A program made the translations under genes and the position numbers. The notes under the pieces are model-generated. The model was not told where the DNA came from, ran no database searches, and was given only the letters and a program-made list of their open reading frames with translations. A stretch of 59,399 nt of DNA from JARRJY01 sp037388705 (GTDB lineage Bacteria; Pseudomonadota; Gammaproteobacteria; UBA6429; Thiohalophilaceae): assembly GCA_037388705.1 (NCBI GenBank), contig JARRJY010000004.1, forward strand, positions 1 to 59,399. The letters run 5' to 3'. The first letter of the stretch is position 1, and each line of letters starts with the position of its first letter. This document shows positions 53,074 to 59,399 of the stretch, in pieces.

Positions 53074-55602
53074 TTGAATAAGTACTGGCATAGTTTGCAT
53101 TTTCGCTACACGGTGAGTGTGGCCGTATTGATCGTGCTGATTTTTTCAGGGACATACTTTGCCTATAGTACCTTCAGCGAGGCTCGCACAAAAACCAGTA
53201 CCCACCTGAAAAATAACCAAGAACTTAGTGACAATGCCAGGAAGATTCGCATCAGTGTGCTGGACAGTTACACCTATATTGATGCTTATCTTCTTGAGCC
53301 AGCCTACAAGGAATATAAACAACATGCACTCAATTCAATTCATACAGCAATAAGTTCAAGTAAGGACATGCTGGAGGAAGTGAGCACAATGGTTCGGATT
53401 GATACCATTGCAATTGAACAATTAACTTTCCTGCTTAATGAACTCAAGGTACAGACTGAAAAACTGTTTTTATCCCGTGAAGACAGTTACAGGCAATACC
53501 CATCCCTGGCAGTAGGTAATGATGTTATGCAGCCAAATCGTAATGCATTTAATAATGCCATTGCGGTCGCGTTAAATGAAATGCGCCAGGAGAAGAAAGA
53601 CAGAAACAGTCCCGGGGTGTACCAGGAATTTATTCAAACCCGTCACTTATGGACACAGGTGTTATCGAATTTTCGATTATACCTCGCTAATCGCATGGGA
53701 TCTTTTGACGAGTCATCACTACCTGTTCAGGAAAAAGCCATTGAGACCATGTATCAGCAACTGTTAAAGCAGTTACAGAAACTGGCAGCGCTTGATCAAA
53801 TGGGTGAACTTGGTTTTGAATCCGGGGCTGCGGTACAGGACATGATTAAGGCGGGTAATGGATGGTTTAATGGTTTTAAGCAGGTGAAGAAAATCCACAA
53901 TGCCGACGGCTGGCGCATTGATTCTAAAATCATGAAAGAAGATATTGTGCCATTGATTAACAGGATGTCGAATTTACTGTTACAGGTTGAATCACAGATT
54001 AATCATGCCGTTGAAGAAGACATGAAGAGCCTGGTAACCGCCGCGCATAAACAAACCAATATGCTGATATGGGGTGCAGGTGCAGTATTGTTATTTGTGC
54101 TTATTATTTATGTTTCCACCAACCGCCTGGTTTTCAGACCCATTGCCACTGTTGTAAAGGCGTTAAAGGCCGAAGCTATTGGTAAAGATGGTGTGCTATT
54201 ACCTTCAGTAAGGTCAAGGGAAACCACAGCCCTGGTTGATGCATTTAATGAAATGGCTAAACGTGTCCATCAACGCCAGTCCGATCTGGAACACCAGGCA
54301 CTGCATGACTCATTAACTGCACTGCCAAATCGTACTTTGCTTCAGGATCGCATGGCCTACCATATTCAGTCTGCCAGGCGGGAACACCGGCATTTATCAT
54401 TGTTAATGATTGATCTTAATCGCTTCAAGGAAATCAACGATACTCTTGGCCACCACATTGGCGACCAGGTTTTAATTGAAGTAGGTCACAGGATAAGTAG
54501 TCAATTACGTGAAGTGGATACTATTGCCCGCTTAGGTGGCGACGAATTTGCTGTTGTTCTGCCCGATGCTGACAAGGAACAGGCAAAGCTGGTTTGTAAA
54601 AAACTTCTCCAGGCAATGCAGACAGTGCTTGAAATAGATGAGTTGCATTTATATGTTGGTATGAGTATCGGGATTTCAAGCTATCCTGAACACGGTATCG
54701 ATGTAACTACCCTGATACAACATGCCGATGTTGCCATGTATGTTGCCAAGCAAAACCAGCTTGGCTGTGCTATTTACGATGCCACCAAGGATGAATATAG
54801 CCTCGGCCGACTTGAATTAATCAATGATCTCAAGGAAGCCATTGATAATGATAATTTATCCGTACAGTACCAGCCTTCTATTAACATGGGCAGTGATGAA
54901 GTAAAAGGAATAGAAACATTATTACGCTGGAACCACCCGGAATACGGGATATTGCCACCAGACCAGGTGATTGATCTTGCCGAACAAACCGGTTTAATCA
55001 ATCCGCTGACATACTGGGTGATTGAAAATGCTCTTAAACAAACCACGCGCCTGTTCGAGAAAGGCTACGAGCTTGAGGTTTCAGTCAATATTTCAGTGTA
55101 CAACCTTAAAGACAAACACTTTGTGGAAAATATCAAAGAAATTATTTCCAGGTACCCTATTCCAACAGAAAAAATCATTCTGGAAATAACAGAAAGCGCA
55201 ATGATGGCTAATCCTGTTCGTGCCGCGGAAATTCTGTCCGAACTGGATGAAATGGGGCTACGCCTCGCGATTGATGATTTTGGTACCGGCTTTTCGTCGC
55301 TTGCCTACCTGAAACAACTTCCAGTCGATGAACTAAAAATTGATAAATCATTTATCATTGGTATGAAAGAAAACTCCAGTGATGAAGTGATTGTTCATTC
55401 AACTATAGATATGGCACATAATCTCGGCCTGGAAGTGGTAGCTGAAGGTGTAGAGACAAAAGAAATTTATAATCACCTGAAAGATTTCAAGTGTGATACC
55501 GCGCAGGGTTATTACATGAGTAAACCGCTACCGCTGGATCTACTGGAAATTTGGCTTGATAATTTCGGGGTATCCCAGTCTTTTGATGATGTGCTGGGCT
55601 AA
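53074..55602 (+). CDS. Membrane GGDEF-EAL protein (cyclic-di-GMP turnover)
   Basis: The protein has 842 residues from TTG 53074. It has a transmembrane helix (about 10-32), a helical periplasmic sensor, a second helix near 325-350, HAMP (about 350-405), GGDEF and EAL domains. The cyclase motif G488-G-D-E-F492 is intact, and an R-E-V-D inhibitory site lies five residues before it. The EAL motif is E614-T-L; the other phosphodiesterase residues (E-I-T-E, D-D-F-G-T-G, K in E-L-K-I-D-K, E-G-V-E-T) are present, so both activities are possible. It stands alone between arsR and the YchJ-type gene. Confidence 0.93.
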   Translation: MNKYWHSLHFRYTVSVAVLIVLIFSGTYFAYSTFSEARTKTSTHLKNNQELSDNARKIRISVLDSYTYIDAYLLEPAYKEYKQHALNSIHTAISSSKDMLEEVSTMVRIDTIAIEQLTFLLNELKVQTEKLFLSREDSYRQYPSLAVGNDVMQPNRNAFNNAIAVALNEMRQEKKDRNSPGVYQEFIQTRHLWTQVLSNFRLYLANRMGSFDESSLPVQEKAIETMYQQLLKQLQKLAALDQMGELGFESGAAVQDMIKAGNGWFNGFKQVKKIHNADGWRIDSKIMKEDIVPLINRMSNLLLQVESQINHAVEEDMKSLVTAAHKQTNMLIWGAGAVLLFVLIIYVSTNRLVFRPIATVVKALKAEAIGKDGVLLPSVRSRETTALVDAFNEMAKRVHQRQSDLEHQALHDSLTALPNRTLLQDRMAYHIQSARREHRHLSLLMIDLNRFKEINDTLGHHIGDQVLIEVGHRISSQLREVDTIARLGGDEFAVVLPDADKEQAKLVCKKLLQAMQTVLEIDELHLYVGMSIGISSYPEHGIDVTTLIQHADVAMYVAKQNQLGCAIYDATKDEYSLGRLELINDLKEAIDNDNLSVQYQPSINMGSDEVKGIETLLRWNHPEYGILPPDQVIDLAEQTGLINPLTYWVIENALKQTTRLFEKGYELEVSVNISVYNLKDKHFVENIKEIISRYPIPTEKIILEITESAMMANPVRAAEILSELDEMGLRLAIDDFGTGFSSLAYLKQLPVDELKIDKSFIIGMKENSSDEVIVHSTIDMAHNLGLEVVAEGVETKEIYNHLKDFKCDTAQGYYMSKPLPLDLLEIWLDNFGVSQSFDDVLG

Positions 55603-55623
55603 AAATCTTAACGCTGTAAATAA

Positions 55624-56022
55624 ATGGCAAAACTGCATAACACCTGTGCGTGTGGAAGCGGGATTGATTTTGAGTCCTGTTGTGGTCGGTATATTTCTGG
55701 TATGCAGCAAGCACCTACAGCTGAAAAATTAATGCGTTCCCGTTACAGTGCTTACGTGCTTGGGGATGAAAAATATTTACTGGATACCTGGCATCATTCA
55801 ACACGACCAGGGGCGTTGGCACTACAGCAGGATACCTCACTGAAATGGATCGGGCTTGATATCATGGTAACAGCAAATGGCCTGGAAAATGATACCGAGG
55901 GAACCGTTGAGTTTGTGGCGCGATACAAAATTAATGGTAAGGCTGAACGCTTGCATGAAGTGAGTCGTTTCTGCAAAGAGCAGGGTAAATGGTATTACCT
56001 GGATGGTGATTTAAAAACGTAA
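55624..56022 (+). CDS. YchJ-like UPF0225 protein, short form
   Basis: The 132 residues comprise an N-terminal SEC-C zinc motif (C-A-C-G-S-G ... C-C-G-R-Y) and an NTF2-like domain with L-M-R-S-R-Y-S-A-Y, D-T-W-H-H-S-T-R-P and G-K-W-Y-Y-L-D-G. E. coli YchJ ends with a second SEC-C motif, which is missing here. Function of the family is unknown. It begins 22 bases after the GGDEF-EAL gene, so it may share its transcript. Confidence 0.88.
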   Translation: MAKLHNTCACGSGIDFESCCGRYISGMQQAPTAEKLMRSRYSAYVLGDEKYLLDTWHHSTRPGALALQQDTSLKWIGLDIMVTANGLENDTEGTVEFVARYKINGKAERLHEVSRFCKEQGKWYYLDGDLKT

Positions 56023-56029
56023 GACTGGT

Positions 56030-56782
56030 TTATTTTTTATTCTGGATGAAATCACCAGGTAAATAAGTCCCGCTTGCCTGTAACGGAGTGAGGCTATCAC
56101 CAATAGTTATCCAGGCAGCCATAGCATACTGTGGGGCCTGGTGAAAATTATTAAATGGCCAGTTAATTTTCCAGCGCGTGCTTTGCCCAATAAACCTTTT
56201 ATGTTGAAGAACAACAAATTCATGGCGGGACAGCCGCCCGGCATTTTCACCGGCTTTTATTTGCGTTTTCAAACCCATGCCAAGCAAGGCAAGATTTAGA
56301 TAAAGTGGCTGGTTAATGGTTTGGATGGGTAAGAAAGACGCGCGGATGATTTGTTGATTAATGCGTACCTTTAGCTTTCCGGTTATGTTATTCGTATTAA
56401 CAGGGGGGGTGTTACTGAACAAACCAGGCCGCCAGTTCTTGCCATTAACAATAAAAGCGGGTGTATAAACCGTGGCGCGGTGTTGCATACTGGCATATTG
56501 CCTTTGCCTGGTGCCAAAAGTCGCCTGGGCAAACCGGTCTTTCCAGCCAAGGTAGTCCCAGTAATCGACGTGAAATGCCATGGGGATAACATTGCGCCAT
56601 AAATTGGTTTTTTGCTTATAACTATTAAGTAAATGTTCAGCAGGCGGGCAGCTGTTACAGCCTTGTGACGTGTAGAGTTCGATAATACTGTTCTGTATAT
56701 CCCCGGTTTGAAGCAAGATGTCCTGGGCGACAGCAGTGTGGGTAATCATTACCAAAAATAAGCCAGTTATATGTTTTTTCAT
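56030..56782 (-). CDS. DUF1223-family secreted thioredoxin-like protein
   Basis: ATG 56782 (M-K-K-H-I-T-G-L-F-L-V) follows AGGGA at a good distance; the frame extends five codons upstream to a TTG. The 250-residue product has a signal peptide (cleavage near A-V-A-Q) and the DUF1223 motif I-I-E-L-Y-T-S-Q-G-C-N-S-C-P-P-A, then H-V-D-Y-W-D-Y-L-G-W-K-D-R-F and Y-T-P-A-F-I-V-N-G. The CXXC suggests redox or metal chemistry in the periplasm. Role unknown. Confidence 0.87.
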   Translation of the reverse strand: MKKHITGLFLVMITHTAVAQDILLQTGDIQNSIIELYTSQGCNSCPPAEHLLNSYKQKTNLWRNVIPMAFHVDYWDYLGWKDRFAQATFGTRQRQYASMQHRATVYTPAFIVNGKNWRPGLFSNTPPVNTNNITGKLKVRINQQIIRASFLPIQTINQPLYLNLALLGMGLKTQIKAGENAGRLSRHEFVVLQHKRFIGQSTRWKINWPFNNFHQAPQYAMAAWITIGDSLTPLQASGTYLPGDFIQNKK

Positions 56783-56982
56783 TGTTATCCCTGCCAAGTT
56801 TTAACGGGTATATGCAAAACAGAGAGGTATCTACGGTGAAAGTTCATTAAACGGGCTAAATATCACAAAAATATTAAAAATTGGCGGCGTTGGGTCGATA
56901 CTAGGTGGACTGGTAGATATACTTACGTAGAAGAAATATTATGAAACTCTAATATATCGGCAAGGCACGGGATTAAGAGTAA

Positions 56983-57002
56983 CGCAGCAGTAAAGTGCTG
57001 CG
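56983..57002. promoter_or_regulatory. Perfect dyad upstream of the SHOCT-like membrane protein gene
   Basis: CGCAGCA (56983-56989) pairs with TGCTGCG (56996-57002) around a six-base centre. It is 34 bases before the next gene and has no T-run, so an operator or 5' leader hairpin is more likely than a terminator. Confidence 0.35.
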
Positions 57003-57035
57003 ATATGGATTCAATTAGATAATTAGTTTGGGAAT

Positions 57036-57644
57036 ATGGCAGAGCAGAATAGCAGTGGAACCCTGGTGCAGAACCGGATCTTGAAGAGAAGTAACCGGGT
57101 TACATTTCAGGATAATCGTACACTCCGTATAGATAGGCAAAATAATAATAAGACAACGTCTTATCGTATCGATGTGATCGCCCTCAGGCCAAAGCACACG
57201 CGTAGTTTCTCTTTCGCCTGGCCGTGGTTAATAGGGGCAGCCGTATTATTTGCCTTATTACTCATTGTAATAAACAGTTCTTTCGTATTTTCAGATCCCG
57301 GAGCATGGCAGGCAATTTTAACAGAAGTCGTGCTGGGTATTTTATCTGCCGTATGCCTGTTTCTGTTTATAAAACTCAGCTATGGAAAATACATTTTCAA
57401 GTCACGCCATGCAAAAGTACCTTTGCTGGACATCTGGACCGGTCAACCTTCATCAAAAGCCGTCAAGGCGTTTGTAAAACTTCTGGAACAACGTATTGAA
57501 AATGCTCATAACCATATGGGGCTGAGCAAGGAGCAGCAAATTACTGGTGAGATAAAAACGCTGCGTCGTCTGACGGAAGAAAACGTTCTGGACAGTGCTG
57601 AGTATGAGGCGGCAAGGGCCCGCCTGATGAAAAGTTTTGATTAA
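57036..57644 (+). CDS. Membrane protein with SHOCT-like C-terminus, unknown function
   Basis: The 202 residues comprise a polar N-terminus (1-60, rich in Arg, Asn, Gln), two hydrophobic segments (about 63-83 and 92-112), then a cytosolic tail. The last 35 residues (E-I-K-T-L-R-R-L-T-E-E-N-V-L-D-S-A-E-Y-E) match the short C-terminal oligomerisation (SHOCT-like) helix pair. No wider family recognised. It stands alone upstream of adk with its own leader hairpin. Confidence 0.65.
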   Translation: MAEQNSSGTLVQNRILKRSNRVTFQDNRTLRIDRQNNNKTTSYRIDVIALRPKHTRSFSFAWPWLIGAAVLFALLLIVINSSFVFSDPGAWQAILTEVVLGILSAVCLFLFIKLSYGKYIFKSRHAKVPLLDIWTGQPSSKAVKAFVKLLEQRIENAHNHMGLSKEQQITGEIKTLRRLTEENVLDSAEYEAARARLMKSFD

Positions 57645-57865
57645 TCAGTCGGACCTGGGTTAAGTTTGATATAAAAAACAGTAAAAGGTTATATATATCA
57701 GCACCTTAAGACTTTTTCATGACCGGATTAGTTTTTTCTTTACCCTCTCAAATGCTTTTAATTACACCTTGTCGACACAAACGGGCACAATGCGTGCTGA
57801 GAATTTTTCGTGGCGGCAGTATCTGCATAGTCGCATATCTATTTAATCTGAAAGGGGAATCCTAA

Positions 57866-58510
57866 ATGAAACTGATTCTGTTAGGCGCACCGGGTGCCGG
57901 TAAAGGTACCGTTGCAAAATTATTAACGGCAATGGATGGTTCAGTACAAATTTCAACCGGTGATATTTTACGTGCTGCGGTAGCTGCAGGAACTGAACTT
58001 GGCAAAAAAGCAGAAGCGGCCATGAAAGCCGGTGAGCTGGTATCAGATGATCTTATCATGGGTATCATGCGTGATCGCCTGAAAGAAGATGACTGCAAAA
58101 ATGGGTACCTGCTGGATGGTTTTCCTCGTACCATTCCACAGGCTGAGGCATTAAAAGAATTGCTGGCGGATATGGGTGAGGAACTGGATGCCGTCGTTAA
58201 CATTGATGTACCACGTGATGTTATCCTGGATCGCCTGACCACACGCCGTACCTGCACAGATTGCGGTGAAATTTATAATGTCAAGTCCAAGCCACCAAAA
58301 GAAGAAGGTAAATGTGACAAGTGTGGTGGCCCGGTTGTACAACGTGACGATGAAACTGAAGAAGCCATCAGCAACCGTCTGGACGTTTACAATGAGCAAA
58401 CTGCACCACTGGCAGGCTTCTATGAAAAAGAAGGCAACCTGTTAACGGTAGCTGCTACATCAAGTGATGCAGTTATCGATGCCATTAAAGAAAGAATTGG
58501 TATGTCATAA
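57866..58510 (+). CDS. adk: Adenylate kinase with four-cysteine LID
   Basis: The enzyme interconverts ATP, AMP and ADP. The 214-residue protein has the P-loop G-A-P-G-A-G-K-G-T near residue 7, S-T-G-D-I-L-R and D-G-F-P-R-T. The LID domain contains Cys130, Cys133, Cys150 and Cys153 (C-T-D-C ... C-D-K-C), a zinc site typical of Gram-positive and some other lineages; E. coli Adk has His/Ser/Asp/Thr there. The stretch after the P-loop (V-A-K-L-L) also departs from the usual Q-A. It may have been acquired from another lineage. Confidence 0.96.
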   Translation: MKLILLGAPGAGKGTVAKLLTAMDGSVQISTGDILRAAVAAGTELGKKAEAAMKAGELVSDDLIMGIMRDRLKEDDCKNGYLLDGFPRTIPQAEALKELLADMGEELDAVVNIDVPRDVILDRLTTRRTCTDCGEIYNVKSKPPKEEGKCDKCGGPVVQRDDETEEAISNRLDVYNEQTAPLAGFYEKEGNLLTVAATSSDAVIDAIKERIGMS

Positions 58511-58537
58511 AACCTGTTCATCTTTAAATAATCCTGG

Positions 58538-58567
58538 AAACGGTCGGAAAATATTCCGGCCGTTTTT
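58538..58567 (+). terminator. Terminator after adk
   Basis: AAACGGTCGGAA (58538-58549) pairs with TTCCGGCCGTTT (58554-58565, one G-T pair), ending in a T-run. It lies 28 bases past the adk stop. Confidence 0.85.
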
Positions 58568-58592
58568 AGTTTCAGGTTAAAATAAAATAAAT

Positions 58593-59339
58593 ATGGCCAT
58601 CCTCTGGAAAAAACAGCTTGACGGTACCAGCTACGAAGTTCGCTCTGCAGGCAGAACGCGTCGACTCTATACCGATGGTGTTTTTCATAGCCAGTATAAT
58701 CCAGTACAACCATTAGCAGGTGGTATCTGGGATCTATTATTGTTACCCGCCTTATTTTCGGCACCTGGACAGGTAAAACGAGTGCTAGTTCTCGGGGTTG
58801 GCGGTGGTACGGTTATTCACCAGTTACAACGTTATATTGCGCCGGAGAAAATTGTCGGTGTTGAATTGAACCCGGTTCACCTGCATGTGGCCAGGTCATT
58901 TTTCTTTATTGATAAATCTGTGGCTGAACTGCATCAGGCTGATGCGACAAAGTGGCTGGCTGAATACCGCGGCCCAAAGTTTGATCTGATTATCGAAGAT
59001 TTGTTTGGAGAAAAAAACGGTGAGCCAGTACGCGCGGTATTTGCTTCTGTCGAGTGGTTTGCATTGCTAAACAAGAACCTTGCCAGGCAAGGCACACTGG
59101 TGATGAATTTTATCGGCAGCAACGAGTTGCGTCGTTGTGCCTATTTTACTGATGAAACAACAGAGCAACATTTCAAAAGCGCTTTTCAGTTTACCTTACC
59201 GATGTATGACAATGTCATTGCGGCATTTTTAAAACAGCATAGCTCGAGTGAACAGTTGCGGGCATACCTACGGGCAACACCTGGGCTGGGTAGCAAAACG
59301 TCACTGGCAAAACTGAAATATCACATCAGGAGAATCTGA
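58593..59339 (+). CDS. Spermidine-synthase-like class I methyltransferase-fold protein
   Basis: The 248 residues have a Rossmann core with V-L-V-L-G-V-G-G-G-T-V-I-H near residue 64, V-G-V-E-L-N-P-V-H near 87, and D-L-I-I-E-D-L-F-G-E near 130. This pattern matches spermidine synthase-like proteins. The polyamine synthase Asp pair and Y-H/D-E residues are not all evident, so substrate and reaction are unknown. It is flanked by terminators on both sides, so it forms a single-gene unit. Confidence 0.8.
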   Translation: MAILWKKQLDGTSYEVRSAGRTRRLYTDGVFHSQYNPVQPLAGGIWDLLLLPALFSAPGQVKRVLVLGVGGGTVIHQLQRYIAPEKIVGVELNPVHLHVARSFFFIDKSVAELHQADATKWLAEYRGPKFDLIIEDLFGEKNGEPVRAVFASVEWFALLNKNLARQGTLVMNFIGSNELRRCAYFTDETTEQHFKSAFQFTLPMYDNVIAAFLKQHSSSEQLRAYLRATPGLGSKTSLAKLKYHIRRI

Positions 59340-59357
59340 ATCGTGGGCATAAAAAAA

Positions 59358-59383
59358 GGAGCAACTTGTTGCTCCATTTTTTT
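59358..59383 (+). terminator. Terminator at the right edge
   Basis: GGAGCAAC and GTTGCTCC form a perfect hairpin with a TT loop (59358-59375), preceded by seven A and followed by ATTTTTTT, so it can work in both directions. It ends the methyltransferase-like gene. Confidence 0.9.
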
Positions 59384-59399
59384 AACACAGCCAGCCGAT

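Overview
The window reads as a chromosomal segment of a gammaproteobacterium. The order of housekeeping genes supports this: lipA-lipB-ybeD-dat-dacA-rlpA-mltB-rodA-mrdA-mreD-mreC-mreB, then gatCAB, hemA-prfA-prmC-moeB, a TPR lipoprotein-lolB-ispE-tRNA-Gln-prs-rplY-pth-ychF, and phoBR-pstSCAB-phoU with the long 'Pseudomonas-type' PstC and PstA. The species cannot be named from sequence alone. Two runs of N (2781-2812 and 35070-35125) show a draft scaffold. Four genes carry frame breaks (the SBBP lipoprotein, tmcA, pstC and a histidine kinase), so some breaks may be assembly or sequencing errors rather than real decay.

Layout. 1-6060: an AT-richer accessory stretch with a partial HEPN-like gene and three secreted or lipoprotein genes, separated by related intergenic repeats; the upstream regions of two of the lipoprotein genes are clearly duplicates. 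6100-17599 (minus): lipoate synthesis followed by the cell-wall elongation cluster; mreC appears to start at ATT. 17756-21941 (plus): GatCAB amidotransferase and Hsp33. 21938-29119 (mostly minus): a KefB-type antiporter, a small STAS-like protein coupled to moeB, a ferredoxin-fold-like small protein, prmC with its substrate gene prfA close by, and hemA; a small secreted protein lies on the plus strand. 29283-36662 (plus): TPR lipoprotein, lolB, a Rieske-like protein that appears to have lost its cluster ligands, ispE, tRNA-Gln, prs, rplY, pth, ychF. 36764-40657 (plus): elongator tRNA-Met, a BT1-type transporter and tmcA, whose known product acetylates that tRNA.

40762-49456 (minus): the complete phosphate regulon locus. 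Exact 11-bp-spaced TGACA-type repeats (Pho boxes) lie before phoB, pstS and pstC, and a terminator separates pstS from pstCAB-phoU. 49544-59399 is mixed: a TauE-type permease, a broken RpfC-like sensor kinase, an arsR-arsM pair with a palindrome over the arsR start, a GGDEF/EAL protein, a YchJ-type protein, a DUF1223 secreted protein, a SHOCT-like membrane protein, adk with a four-cysteine LID, and a spermidine-synthase-like methyltransferase.

The most unusual items are the cluster-less Rieske-like protein between lolB and ispE, the duplicated repeat/promoter cassettes of the lipoprotein island, the ATT start of mreC and the zinc-type LID of Adk. I found no complete new defence or mobile system. 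The left-edge HEPN gene is cut off and would need its upstream neighbours.
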